Counted from the stretch's first letter, positions 1 to 8,391 are shown. The stretch is DNA of 51,304 nucleotides from JASGDB01 sp049841315 (GCA_049841315.1 JASGDB010000145.1:1-51304); one strand, 5' to 3'. Translations and numbers: made by a program. The notes: generated from the letters alone by a model not told the origin.

Positions 1-79
1 AAAAAACCTCATAGGTTTTCAAAACCTATGAGGTTTAATGGTCTTTTGATAAAAATGTGAATAAACTGAACTCTTTCAG
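1..79. repeat. Inverted repeat, left copy (pair with 7184-7262)
   Basis: The reverse complement of this stretch matches 7184-7262 with 2 mismatches over 78 positions. The first 36 bases are themselves a hairpin, with arms AACCTCATAGGTTTT and AAAACCTATGAGGTT, that recurs in other gaps of the window. The pair brackets the block from the band-7 gene to the Crp/Fnr regulator. Confidence 0.9.
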
Positions 80-116
80 AGTTCTGAATTCTGAAAGGGT
101 TTTCTTTTAATGCAAC

Positions 117-150
117 TAAACCTCATAAGTTTCTAAAACCTATATGGTTT
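117..150. repeat. Degenerate AACCTCAT hairpin repeat
   Basis: An imperfect copy of the hairpin at 1-36, with arms AAACCTCATAAGTTT and AAACCTATATGGTTT. It lies between the inverted repeat and the band-7 gene. It may act as a terminator or simply be a dispersed palindrome. Confidence 0.6.
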
Positions 151-231
151 AATAAGTAAAATTTTGATAAATGGAAAAAAAATCGTAAATTGTTACAGTT
201 AATTTTTTTAAACCATTAAAACCAATAAGTT

Positions 232-1131
232 ATGTCATTTGTATTAGGGCCGATTATTTTTATCGGGTTAATTGTTTTCTTTTCTTCGTTCTTTGTTGTC
301 AAGCAGGAAACGGCTGTGATTATTGAACGTTTCGGTAAATTTCATTCCGTAAGACATTCGGGACTTCACCTCAAAATTCCGCTGATTGACCAGATAGCCA
401 AAAGACTCAACCTCAGAATCCAGCAGCTGGATGTGATTATTGACACGAAAACTTTGGATAATGTATTTATCAGAATGAAAGTTTCCGTGCAGTATCAGGT
501 TATCAGAACTCAGGTAGGAGATGCGTATTACCGCTTGGAAAATCCTGAAAACCAGATTACTTCTTATGTTTTCGACGTGGTAAGAGCGGAAGTTCCGAAA
601 CTGAAGTTGGATGATGTTTTTGTGCGCAAAGATGATATCGCCGTTGCGGTAAAAAGCGAGCTTCAGGAAGCGATGCAGAGTTACGGATACGACATCGTGA
701 AAGCACTCGTAACCGATATTGACCCTGATGACCAGGTGAAACACGCAATGAACAGAATCAACGCGGCAGAACGTGAAAAAACCGCAGCGGAATACGAATC
801 CGAAGCACAGAGAATCCGTATCGTCGCCGTAGCAAAAGCCGAAGCGGAATCCAAAAAATTGCAAGGACAAGGGATTGCCGACCAAAGACGCGAAATCGCA
901 AAAGGTCTGGAAGAATCCGTGAAAATGCTGAACGCCGCCAATATCAATGCCCAGGAAGCCTCTGCACTTATTGTAGTTACCCAGCATTATGATACTCTAA
1001 GCTCCATCGGCGGAAACAACAGAAGCAATCTCGTTCTGCTACCTAATTCTCCGACGGCGGCAAGCTCTATGCTGAACGACCTTGTGGTTTCAATGTCTGC
1101 CACTCAGAAATTGGATGAACTTCCGAAATAA
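232..1131 (+). CDS. SPFH/band-7 (stomatin/QmcA-like) membrane protein
   Basis: A 299-residue protein with one N-terminal membrane segment (about residues 3-23). A classic SPFH core follows, starting VVKQETAVIIERFGKF and including the PLIDQIAKRLNLRIQQLDV stretch. Residues about 175-235 form an Ala/Glu/Arg-rich coiled coil. Length and architecture match bacterial stomatin-like proteins (QmcA/YbbK class), which oligomerise on the inner membrane and organise microdomains or modulate FtsH-type proteases. No NfeD-type partner is adjacent. It appears monocistronic, with a terminator 25 bases downstream. The family is clear from motifs; the precise role is not. Confidence 0.9.
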   Translation: MSFVLGPIIFIGLIVFFSSFFVVKQETAVIIERFGKFHSVRHSGLHLKIPLIDQIAKRLNLRIQQLDVIIDTKTLDNVFIRMKVSVQYQVIRTQVGDAYYRLENPENQITSYVFDVVRAEVPKLKLDDVFVRKDDIAVAVKSELQEAMQSYGYDIVKALVTDIDPDDQVKHAMNRINAAEREKTAAEYESEAQRIRIVAVAKAEAESKKLQGQGIADQRREIAKGLEESVKMLNAANINAQEASALIVVTQHYDTLSSIGGNNRSNLVLLPNSPTAASSMLNDLVVSMSATQKLDELPK

Positions 1132-1154
1132 AATCTTCGGATTCAGAATTAGTA

Positions 1155-1185
1155 AACCTCCCCAAAAAACAGGGAGGTTTTTTTA
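1155..1185 (+). terminator. Rho-independent terminator after band-7 gene
   Basis: Stem AACCTCCC / GGGAGGTT with a short A-rich loop, followed by a run of seven Ts. Confidence 0.85.
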
Positions 1186-1507
1186 TTTAATATTTTCAGA
1201 ATAGAATAAATGATATTTATTTGATTAACACAAAAAAATATAAAAAAACGGTATAATCAAAGTAAGGAATAATCGATGAAAATGTAGTTGACAACATAAA
1301 ATTGATAGGATTTTTCACATTTCCATATTTTGTACAGTTTTGTTTAAAATACTGTAAATCAGTAACAAAAAAGTTTACAAACGAATACAAACGATAATAA
1401 ATATTTTTCTACCGAATAATTTTCCGCTCCTGTTGAAACTTTGCACCAGAGATTAGAGAAAGACAGTAATGCTCTGGTCTGAATGTTTAATTTTAAATTT
1501 TAATACT
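1186..1507. other. AT-rich intergenic region upstream of ssb
   Basis: About 320 bases with no convincing gene. It is strongly AT-rich. Close to the ssb start it holds TTGAAACTTTGC, a partial match to the TAnnTTTG -7 box, so the ssb promoter is probably here. Nothing else is recognisable. Confidence 0.5.
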
Positions 1508-1831
1508 ATGTCTATCAGAAACAAAGTAACCCTAATCGGTCGTACAGGAAAAGAAGTAGAAACCGTAAACTTTGAAAACGGAGGAATGATTGCAAAAGTA
1601 TCTTTGGCTACTTCAGATTATTACACCAACGCAAAAGGCGAAAAGGTAGAAGAAACGCAATGGCACAATCTGGTTGCCAACGGAAAAACGGCTGAAATTA
1701 TGCAGAAATACGTAGAAAAAGGAAAAGAAATCTGCGTGGAGGGAAAAATTCAGTATCGTTCCTACGACGGTCAGGACGGCATGAAAAGATACGTAACCGA
1801 AATCCGTGTGGAAGAATTAGTTCTTTTGTAA
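1508..1831 (+). CDS. ssb: Short single-stranded DNA-binding protein
   Basis: A 107-residue OB-fold protein beginning MSIRNKVTLIGRTGKE, with the SSB signatures WHNLVANGKTAE and VEGKIQYRSY. The open frame extends 13 codons upstream, but the SSB N-terminus begins at this ATG. Canonical SSBs are about 150-180 residues and end in an acidic DDIPF-type tip that recruits repair proteins. This protein stops right after the OB fold (VEELVLL) and lacks that tail. It is therefore probably the secondary, tail-less SSB paralogue common in Bacteroidota, not the essential replication SSB. Confidence 0.9.
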   Translation: MSIRNKVTLIGRTGKEVETVNFENGGMIAKVSLATSDYYTNAKGEKVEETQWHNLVANGKTAEIMQKYVEKGKEICVEGKIQYRSYDGQDGMKRYVTEIRVEELVLL

Positions 1832-1841
1832 TTGACTGCTA

Positions 1842-1961
1842 AATCCGTTGTGTATTAAAATTTTTCCCTTAGCTGAGCGAAGCGTCTTTGCGCCCGTAAA
1901 AATAAGACAGTTAGAAGTAAAAATTGCGCTCTTTGCGTTTATTTAAGATACACAACGGATT
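1842..1961. repeat. CTTTGCG-type intergenic repeat with 14-bp terminal inverted repeat
   Basis: The element is bounded by AATCCGTTGTGTAT (1842-1855) and its exact reverse complement (1948-1961). Inside are GCGTCTTTGCGCCCGTAAAA and CTCTTTGCGTTTA, which resemble the repeats at 10199-10293 and 26575-26750. Confidence 0.65.
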
Positions 1962-1986
1962 GTTTGTACCTTAAAAATCAAAGAAA

Positions 1987-2442
1987 ATGAAAACCAAAAT
2001 TTTTAAAATAAGAATAAGCGAAGACTATCTGCATTCCGACCAGAAACGCCTCGATGAATTTCTGTCCGCTCACACCATATTGAAATTTGAATCGGCTTTT
2101 GTGCAGGAAAAAGAAAATTTCTGGTCAGTGATTTTGTATTACGAATCGCAGGAAAGCAGTAGCAGAGTGCGGGAAGTAAAATCCGGAAAATATTCCGTAG
2201 AAAACGGCGGAGACCTCAATTCCGACGAAATCAAAATTCTCGATTCCTTAAAACTTTGGCGGGCAGAAAAAGCAAAGGAACAGAACCTGCCGAGCTATTT
2301 CATTGCGACCAATAACGAACTGATGTCGGTAGCCAAATTTAAACCCGTGAAAAAGGAAGAACTTCAGGAAATCAAAGGATTCGGGAAACACAAAATCGAA
2401 AACTACGGTGAAGAAATTATTGAAATCGTAGAAAATGTATAA
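1987..2442 (+). CDS. HRDC domain-containing protein
   Basis: A 151-residue protein. The N-terminal 75 residues (MKTKIFKIRISEDYLHSDQ...) form a small module of unknown function. Residues about 80-149 are an HRDC domain (helicase and RNase D C-terminal), seen in LKLWRAEKAKEQNLPSYFI, the FKPVKKEELQEIKGFG segment and HKIENYGEEIIEI. HRDC domains bind nucleic acid and normally sit at the end of RecQ helicases or RNase D. Here there is no helicase domain, so it is a stand-alone nucleic-acid-binding adaptor. It follows ssb but is separated from it by a repeat. Confidence 0.85.
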   Translation: MKTKIFKIRISEDYLHSDQKRLDEFLSAHTILKFESAFVQEKENFWSVILYYESQESSSRVREVKSGKYSVENGGDLNSDEIKILDSLKLWRAEKAKEQNLPSYFIATNNELMSVAKFKPVKKEELQEIKGFGKHKIENYGEEIIEIVENV

Positions 2443-2540
2443 ATTTCAGAAGTACCCTGAATAGTAAAAAATTCTAAATCATTTTTGAAAAAATCAAAGC
2501 GTTTTGCCTTAATGATTTATTGATGAAAATGTGCTTACAG

Positions 2541-2574
2541 ACACTATGGACAAAACAGTTCATAGTGTTTTTTT
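2541..2574 (+). terminator. Rho-independent terminator-like hairpin
   Basis: Stem ACACTATG / CATAGTGT followed by seven Ts, about 100 bases after the HRDC gene. Confidence 0.7.
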
Positions 2575-2621
2575 ATAATTTAGTTTGAATGATTATTTGC
2601 TTTGCTGAATTTAGTCACTTT

Positions 2622-2681
2622 GTCATTCCGAAGGAATCTCTACACATTAAAACAAAATAATTTAGATTCCTGCGGAATGAC
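2622..2681. repeat. GTCATTCCG palindromic repeat
   Basis: Begins GTCATTCCG and ends CGGAATGAC, with internal GGAATCT / AGATTCC arms. The same family occurs at 20451-20536 and 21493-21552. It lies in the 377-base gap between the HRDC gene and the efflux operon. Confidence 0.75.
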
Positions 2682-2750
2682 AAATAAACTGCAAAAATGA
2701 ACTGATTTTTATGTATTATTAAAAGAAATTCATCTCACTGTTTTCACTTT

Positions 2751-2764
2751 TTGACATTTGTCAA
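2751..2764. promoter_or_regulatory. Candidate Crp/Fnr-family operator TTGAC-N4-GTCAA
   Basis: A perfect palindrome, TTGACATTTGTCAA, shaped like an FNR box (TTGAT-N4-ATCAA). It lies upstream of the TolC gene. The best -7-like element is GAAATTTG at 2787-2794, with no good -33 box. If transcription starts near 2800, the palindrome is centred near -42, the usual class II activator position. The Crp/Fnr-type regulator encoded at the end of this block (6554-7114) is the obvious candidate ligand. The palindrome is seen directly; the pairing is inferred. Confidence 0.45.
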
Positions 2765-2819
2765 AGGAACTTTTTGAGAATCGTCGGAAATTTGCACCGT
2801 AAACAAACAGTTAAAAAAG

Positions 2820-4220
2820 ATGAAAACATTAAAAAGCAAAATATTCCTACTTTCATTTCTGGTTCCTGTACTGCTTTTTTCGCAGTCGGCACCCACACTG
2901 AAAGAGCTGATTGACAGTGCAATGGTGAATGACGGCAATCTTAATGAACAAATTTTACAAAACAGAATCACCGGACTGAATGACGAAAGGCTGAAAGACA
3001 TCTTTCTCCCTAAAGTAGACATCAGCGGAAAAGCCGGATATATGTACACTTCAGCGAGAATTACCACTCCTGAAATCAATTTTCCTGCTGTTCCGAATCT
3101 GTTTCCGGGAACGGTGATTCCCGAATATTCCAACAACCTGAATATTTCCGGAATAACAACCGCGATGAAAGCCGAAGCATCCGTTTTGGTTTATTCGGGA
3201 GGAAAAGTGAAATACCTGAAAGAAGCCAACAAGGAGAAAAGCCTTTCCGAACAGAAAATGATGGATAAAACCCGTGATGAAATCATTACGGAAATCTCAA
3301 AATCCTACGACCTTTTCGCACTCCTCGAAGAATCGCGGAAAGTGCTGGACGAAGGGAAAAAACGCCTCGACATCAACAGAAAAACAGCGGATAAGGCTTT
3401 AGGCTACGGCTTAATCACACCTTACGACCACAAAAAAGTAGAGCTGGCACAGGCCACTCTTGATTCCAAAATCGTGGAATATGAAGGAAAAAAGGAATTG
3501 CTCATCACTCAGCTTCATCTTCTTACGGGGATTGAAAGAGAGCGTATTGCGATGATTCAGACGGAACTTTCTCCGATTTCCTATGCCGTTATCGACAGCG
3601 ATGTGGACAACAGAGCCGAAATTCAGGCACTTGAACACGGAATAAAGGCCTCGGAATATAAAATCAAAGCCGAAGAAAAATGGTGGATTCCCAAAGTGCA
3701 GGCGCAGACTTCGCTTTCCTATATCGGACTTTTTGATAATCACATTTCCACTTCAAAAGGCCTGATGAACGGAATCGGGAGAAAACTGGATTTTACTTCG
3801 TCCAACCTTAACATATTTCCGTTTTTTCAGGCAGGAATAGGTTTCAAATGGGAAATTTTCGACGGAAACGAAGGGAAAGTCAATATAGAAGAAGCACGTA
3901 TCAACAAAGAAATTCTGGAAAACAAGAAAAAAGATGCACGCAAAAAACTCACTTTAAATCTTGCCAATAACCAGACTTCCTACGAAATCGCCGAAGCTCA
4001 GATAAAACTGAAAAACAAAGCAAGAAGCATTGCTAAAACTGCCCTCGAAAATGTAGAAAAAGAATTTCGCTACGGAACTAAAAAATCTTCCGACCTCATT
4101 GATGCCGAATACGATTTGGAAAATGCGGAGCTGGAATACCGTACGGCAATTTTCAATCAGAGAAGAAGCGCAGTAGAATTGATGAAATCCACGCAGAAAC
4201 TCGATGTTGATAAACTTTAA
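2820..4220 (+). CDS. TolC-family outer-membrane efflux protein
   Basis: A 466-residue protein with a signal peptide (MKTLKSKIFLLSFLVPVLLFS, cleavage near residue 22). It has the two-repeat helical layout of outer-membrane efflux proteins, with long coiled-coil segments such as NKEKSLSEQKMMDKTRDEI and the C-terminal YGTKKSSDLIDAEYDLENAE motif. TolC trimers form the outer-membrane duct of tripartite exporters. It is the first gene of an operon with an HlyD-type adaptor (48-base gap) and an ABC-2 permease. The substrate cannot be told. Confidence 0.92.
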   Translation: MKTLKSKIFLLSFLVPVLLFSQSAPTLKELIDSAMVNDGNLNEQILQNRITGLNDERLKDIFLPKVDISGKAGYMYTSARITTPEINFPAVPNLFPGTVIPEYSNNLNISGITTAMKAEASVLVYSGGKVKYLKEANKEKSLSEQKMMDKTRDEIITEISKSYDLFALLEESRKVLDEGKKRLDINRKTADKALGYGLITPYDHKKVELAQATLDSKIVEYEGKKELLITQLHLLTGIERERIAMIQTELSPISYAVIDSDVDNRAEIQALEHGIKASEYKIKAEEKWWIPKVQAQTSLSYIGLFDNHISTSKGLMNGIGRKLDFTSSNLNIFPFFQAGIGFKWEIFDGNEGKVNIEEARINKEILENKKKDARKKLTLNLANNQTSYEIAEAQIKLKNKARSIAKTALENVEKEFRYGTKKSSDLIDAEYDLENAELEYRTAIFNQRRSAVELMKSTQKLDVDKL

Positions 4221-4267
4221 AAACACAAACTCAAACAACAGATATTCACAAACAAACGATAAAACAG

Positions 4268-5230
4268 ATGAGAAATACAGTAATAAAATCACTCACAGTT
4301 CTGACACTTTTTTCAGCGGTTTCCTGTAAAGAAAATCCTGTAGAAAAAGCATTTGAGGGAAAAACAAGAAAAGACGTCGTTTCCTTTTCCCCGAAAGTAA
4401 CCGGAAGAATTCTGGAAATTTATGTGGAAGAAGGGCAGACCGTAAAAGCAGGAGATACCCTTGCAAAACTTGATGTTCCGGAAGTTTCGGCAAAAATTGC
4501 TCAGGCAAAAGGCGCAGTAGAAGCCGCAAGAATGCAGGCAGAAATGGCGAAAAACGGCGCAACCGCAGACCAGCTCCGCCAGCTGAAAGCAAAGCAGAAA
4601 GGATTGAGAGAACAATATGAATTTGCTTCCAAATCGCACAAAAGAGCGCAGAATATGTTTCGAGACAGCCTGATGTCACCGCAGAATTTTGATGAAGTTT
4701 TCGCAAAATATCAGGGCGCAAAAGCTCAGTTAGACGCTGTAAATGCAGAACTCCGCGATGTGGAAATCGGAACGCGCTACGAAAAAATCGGAATGGCACA
4801 GGGACAGCAGAATCAGGCTGCAGGAGCGCTTCAGGAAGTGCAGACCGCTTATTCAGAAAGATATGTCATCGCTTCCAACGATATGGAAATCGAAACCATT
4901 TCCCTGAACAAAGGAGAGCTGGCAACCGCAGGATATGCTTTATTTAACGGATATGTTCCGAATTCATCGTATTTCCGTTTTACCATTCCGGAAAGTAAAA
5001 TCAGCCGTTTCCAAAAAGGAATGACAGTAAAAATGAAACCGACATACGGAAACGAAACATTCTCCGGAAAAATCGTTACGGTAAAACAGCTGACAAGATA
5101 TGCGGAAATCTCAACCGCTTTCCCTGATTATCAGCCTGATGATGCCGTGTATGAAATCAAAGTCGTTCCCGAAGACCGCGCAAAAGCCAACAGTCTTTTG
5201 GTCAATTCGAGTGTCATCATTGTTGATTAA
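4268..5230 (+). CDS. HlyD/AcrA-family periplasmic adaptor lipoprotein
   Basis: A 320-residue protein whose N-terminus ends in the lipobox FSAVSC (Cys20), so it is probably a lipid-anchored membrane-fusion protein. Residues about 38-72 are a biotinyl/lipoyl-like hairpin (VTGRILEIYVEEGQTVKAGD). A helical hairpin of about 130 residues rich in Ala/Gln/Lys follows, then beta-barrel and membrane-proximal segments. It would link the inner-membrane ABC-2 permease to the TolC duct. It lies 19 bases upstream of the permease. Confidence 0.9.
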   Translation: MRNTVIKSLTVLTLFSAVSCKENPVEKAFEGKTRKDVVSFSPKVTGRILEIYVEEGQTVKAGDTLAKLDVPEVSAKIAQAKGAVEAARMQAEMAKNGATADQLRQLKAKQKGLREQYEFASKSHKRAQNMFRDSLMSPQNFDEVFAKYQGAKAQLDAVNAELRDVEIGTRYEKIGMAQGQQNQAAGALQEVQTAYSERYVIASNDMEIETISLNKGELATAGYALFNGYVPNSSYFRFTIPESKISRFQKGMTVKMKPTYGNETFSGKIVTVKQLTRYAEISTAFPDYQPDDAVYEIKVVPEDRAKANSLLVNSSVIIVD

Positions 5231-5249
5231 TTCTTTAAAACCAAAGACA

Positions 5250-6455
5250 ATGAAACAGTTAAAATATTTACTGAAAAGGGAATTCAAACTTTTCCTTACG
5301 AATAAAACACTGCTGACCGTATTTTTTCTTGCACCGATTTTTTATGCCGTTCTCATCGGAGCGACATACAAAAAAGGGAAAGTAACCGATATTCCCGTAA
5401 TCGTCATCAACCACGACAAAACGCCGATGGCACAGCAGGTGATAGACATGCTGGAGGACAATCAGAATATCAAAATACTGTATTATCAGCAGGAACCCGC
5501 AATTCTGAAAGATGAGGTTGTCCGTACTGAAGCAGCGGCGGTTGTAATCATTCCGGAACGTTTTGAGGCGATGATGCTTCAGAAAAAATATCCTGAAATC
5601 AACTGCTATATCAATACTTCCAATGTGCTTACCGCCAATTTCGCAACCAAATCACTCCAAACCACGTTGGGAACTTTTGCGGCAGGAGCGGAGATGAAAG
5701 CACTTCAGAAAAAGGGAATACCCTCAGTTCAGGCGGCAGCGCAGTATGAACCTTTTAAAACCAACTATATCACGATGTTTAACACGACGAGCAATTATCT
5801 GGTCTTCATGTGGCCGGCGATGATGGCGGTGGTGCTTCAGCAGGTGATTCTGCTGGCAATGGCGGTGTCTTTTTCAGAAGAGTTCAAAAGGAGTTCATTT
5901 GTAAAGGATTTTGCAGGAAAAGAGAAAAACTCAATTTTGGTAATGACGATAAAATGCCTTCCGGTGTGGTTGTTTTCCAATTTTAATATTTTAATATTTA
6001 TCCTTTGCAGTAAGTATTTCATGATTCCTGCACCTGAAAATATCGGAAATTTTTTCCTGTTGACTTCGCTGTTTATTTTAACCTGCACCAATCTTGGCGT
6101 GTTTGTGAGCATTTTGATTCCCGATGCGCTGAAAGCAACTCAGATTCTGATGGTTATTGCTTCTCCAGCGTTCATTATCAGCGGTTTTACATGGCCGTTG
6201 TATGCGATGCCGGTTTATATACAGGCGATTACGAAGATTATTCCGCTTACGCCGTATCTGGAAACTCTGAAAATCTTGCTGATTCAGAAAGGCTCGGATT
6301 CGCTTACCCGACCGTATTTCTGGCATTTGTTTATTCAGGCTTGGGCGTATTTCCTGCTCGGATGGATTGCTTTGAAAATCAAAATAAAAAGCCATTTTAA
6401 AAAATACAATGTAGACGAAAATTATGATGAAAAGGATGCTGTGATTGAGGAATAA
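5250..6455 (+). CDS. ABC-2 type transporter permease (YhhJ/YbhR-like)
   Basis: A 401-residue inner-membrane protein starting MKQLKYLLKREFKLFLTNK. An in-frame extension overlapping the HlyD gene is rejected, because family members start with this KR-FK segment before TM1. After TM1 (about residues 20-42) comes a periplasmic region of about 150 residues, then five hydrophobic segments ending at WIALKIKIK. This is the ABC-2 permease layout of drug/export systems. No ATP-binding subunit is encoded in the operon, and only one permease is present. The ATPase must come from elsewhere or this is an incomplete system. Confidence 0.88.
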   Translation: MKQLKYLLKREFKLFLTNKTLLTVFFLAPIFYAVLIGATYKKGKVTDIPVIVINHDKTPMAQQVIDMLEDNQNIKILYYQQEPAILKDEVVRTEAAAVVIIPERFEAMMLQKKYPEINCYINTSNVLTANFATKSLQTTLGTFAAGAEMKALQKKGIPSVQAAAQYEPFKTNYITMFNTTSNYLVFMWPAMMAVVLQQVILLAMAVSFSEEFKRSSFVKDFAGKEKNSILVMTIKCLPVWLFSNFNILIFILCSKYFMIPAPENIGNFFLLTSLFILTCTNLGVFVSILIPDALKATQILMVIASPAFIISGFTWPLYAMPVYIQAITKIIPLTPYLETLKILLIQKGSDSLTRPYFWHLFIQAWAYFLLGWIALKIKIKSHFKKYNVDENYDEKDAVIEE

Positions 6456-6483
6456 TTACGTTTACACATCTGTTTGTTTGTGA

Positions 6484-6519
6484 GAATTTCCTGATTTTTT
6501 TTCGGGAGATTCTTTTTTT
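6484..6519 (+). terminator. Terminator between efflux operon and regulator
   Basis: An 8-bp stem (GAATTTCC with GGAGATTC, one G-T wobble) followed by seven Ts. The hairpin lies inside a wider inverted repeat, ATCTGTTTGTTT (6468-6479) and AAACAAACAGAT (6537-6548). Confidence 0.7.
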
Positions 6520-6553
6520 AATGCTAATTTTACCAGAAACAAACAGATTCGCA

Positions 6554-7114
6554 ATGAAATTTTTTGAAATGGTTTCGGGATTTCTTCCTGATGAAAAGAA
6601 AATTGAGGATTTTTTCAGGGACAATACTCAGATGATGGAAGTGGAAAAAGGGGAAATCATCAGCACAAATGGTTCATACAACCGCAATATTTATTTTGTG
6701 GAAAAAGGGCTGATGCGTTCTTTTTATTATGAAAACGGAAAAGACATCACCACCAATTTCTATGCGGAACAAAAGCTGATTGCCAATATCGATACTCTGT
6801 TTAAAAACCAGCCGACACGCTACAACATTGAAGCCATTGAAAACACGGAACTGCTGTATTGCGATTTCGGAAAAGTGGAGCTATTGTGCGAACAGTCGCT
6901 TCCGGCAGCAAATTTCAGCAGGTATATTCTCGGAATACTGATGAATCAGATGGCAGACAGGATTGCCTCGCTCCAGTACATGACCGCCCGCGAAAAATAC
7001 GAAGAACTGATGCGGGAAAACAAAGATATTATCCTTCGCGCTCCTTTGGGAATGATTGCCGGATATCTTGGGATTTCACAGGAAACGCTCAGCAGAATCC
7101 GGAGTGGGAAGTGA
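6554..7114 (+). CDS. Crp/Fnr-family transcriptional regulator
   Basis: A 186-residue protein. Residues about 15-115 form a cyclic-nucleotide-binding-type beta barrel (KGEIISTNGSYNRNIYFVEKG, FYAEQKLIANIDTLF). A dimerisation helix follows, then a winged helix-turn-helix ending LGMIAGYLGISQETLSRIR. An upstream ATG at 6521 abuts the terminator T-run, so 6554 is preferred. The barrel lacks a clear FNR cysteine cluster and the cAMP-contacting RS pair, so the ligand is unknown. It is probably a local regulator of the efflux operon. Confidence 0.88.
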   Translation: MKFFEMVSGFLPDEKKIEDFFRDNTQMMEVEKGEIISTNGSYNRNIYFVEKGLMRSFYYENGKDITTNFYAEQKLIANIDTLFKNQPTRYNIEAIENTELLYCDFGKVELLCEQSLPAANFSRYILGILMNQMADRIASLQYMTAREKYEELMRENKDIILRAPLGMIAGYLGISQETLSRIRSGK

Positions 7115-7183
7115 TATTAGGAGCTTAATAAAAGCAACTCATATTTATCGAAACGTTATAAAACCTATGAGGTTTTTGAAATA

Positions 7184-7262
7184 CTGAAAGGGTTCAGTTT
7201 ATTCACATTTTTATCAAAAGACCATTAAACCTCATAGGTTTTGAAAACCTGTGAGGTTTTTG
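7184..7262. repeat. Inverted repeat, right copy (pair with 1-79)
   Basis: Matches the reverse complement of 1-79 with 2 mismatches in 78 positions. It includes the AACCTCATAGGTTTT hairpin. A partial further copy of the hairpin arm lies just before it at 7159-7176. Confidence 0.9.
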
Positions 7263-7353
7263 AAATACTGAAAGGGTTTTGCATTATATTTACTAAAGAT
7301 TCTTTAGACAAAATCCCTATCTTTACACACCTTAATTTTTATACAGACATTCT

Positions 7354-8193
7354 ATGGAAATCAACTGGAAAACCGCAAAAGAATACGAAGATATTACCTA
7401 CAAAAAATCTGGCGGCGTTGCGAGAATCGCCTTTAACAGACCGGAAGTGAGAAACGCTTTCCGCCCGAAAACCACTTCGGAATTGTATGATGCTTTTTAT
7501 GACGCTTACGAAGATGCTTCTATTGGCGTTGTGCTTTTAACAGGAGAAGGACCTTCGCCAAAAGACGGCGGACACGCATTTTGCAGCGGTGGCGACCAGA
7601 AAGCGAGAGGACATCAAGGTTACGTTGGCGATGATGGAAGACACCGTTTGAATATTTTGGAAGTTCAAAGACTGATTCGTTTTATGCCGAAAGTTGTGAT
7701 TGCTGTGGTAAACGGTTGGGCAGTTGGTGGCGGACATTCTCTGCACGTGGTTTGCGATTTGACTCTGGCGAGTGAAGAATACGCGATTTTTAAACAAACC
7801 GATGCCGATGTAACGAGTTTTGACGGTGGTTACGGTTCAGCCTATTTAGCGAAAATGGTCGGGCAGAAAAAAGCGAGGGAAATTTTCTTTTTGGGAAGAA
7901 ATTATTCTGCGAAAGATGCCGAAGCAATGGGAATGGTCAATGCCGTAATTCCTCACGCAGAACTGGAAGACACCGCCTACGAGTGGGCTCAGGAAATTCT
8001 GGCAAAATCTCCGACCTCAATCCGTATGCTGAAATTTGCAATGAATCTTACCGACGACGGAATGGTAGGACAGCAGGTTTTTGCAGGAGAAGCCACAAGA
8101 TTAGCGTATATGACGGACGAAGCAAAAGAGGGAAGAAACGCATTTCTGGAAAAGAGAAAACCGGATTTCGGGAAAGACCAGTGGATTTCGTAA
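7354..8193 (+). CDS. menB: 1,4-dihydroxy-2-naphthoyl-CoA synthase
   Basis: A 279-residue crotonase-fold enzyme that closes the second ring in menaquinone synthesis, converting o-succinylbenzoyl-CoA to DHNA-CoA. Diagnostic segments are CSGGDQKARG (oxyanion loop and flexible loop), GWAVGGGHSLH, and TDADVTSFDGGYGSAYLAK. The last carries the MenB-type SFDGGYG motif that separates it from other crotonases. Length fits the family. menA lies 3 kb downstream in the same direction, separated by accessory genes. Confidence 0.95.
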   Translation: MEINWKTAKEYEDITYKKSGGVARIAFNRPEVRNAFRPKTTSELYDAFYDAYEDASIGVVLLTGEGPSPKDGGHAFCSGGDQKARGHQGYVGDDGRHRLNILEVQRLIRFMPKVVIAVVNGWAVGGGHSLHVVCDLTLASEEYAIFKQTDADVTSFDGGYGSAYLAKMVGQKKAREIFFLGRNYSAKDAEAMGMVNAVIPHAELEDTAYEWAQEILAKSPTSIRMLKFAMNLTDDGMVGQQVFAGEATRLAYMTDEAKEGRNAFLEKRKPDFGKDQWIS

Positions 8194-8246
8194 GCCCCCG
8201 TCCCCAAAGGGGAGAAATCGTTAAATTTTTTGAAAGAAAAAGGAAA

Positions 8247-8391
8247 AGCCACGAAGTGGCGACATCAACAGCCAAGGGTAATGCCCTTGGAAATTTGGAA
8301 AAAAAATATGAAAAACAACACCCTAAAATCATCATTTGAATTTCTGAAACAACTCGCCAGAAACAACAATCGTGCGTGGTTTACAGAGCAT
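8247..8391 (+). repeat. Direct repeat, copy 1 (REP plus start of DUF2461 gene)
   Basis: About 145 bases nearly identical to 9420-9565. It comprises a twin-hairpin repeat (GCCACGAAGTGGC ... CAAGGGTAATGCCCTTGG) and the first 29 codons of the DUF2461 gene. The two copies flank the RhuM gene. Confidence 0.92.

Noticed and set aside
5100..5249. N-terminal extension of the ABC-2 permease overlapping the HlyD gene
   Set aside because: The family N-terminus matches the ATG at 5250. The extra 50 residues are an alternate-frame reading of the HlyD gene.
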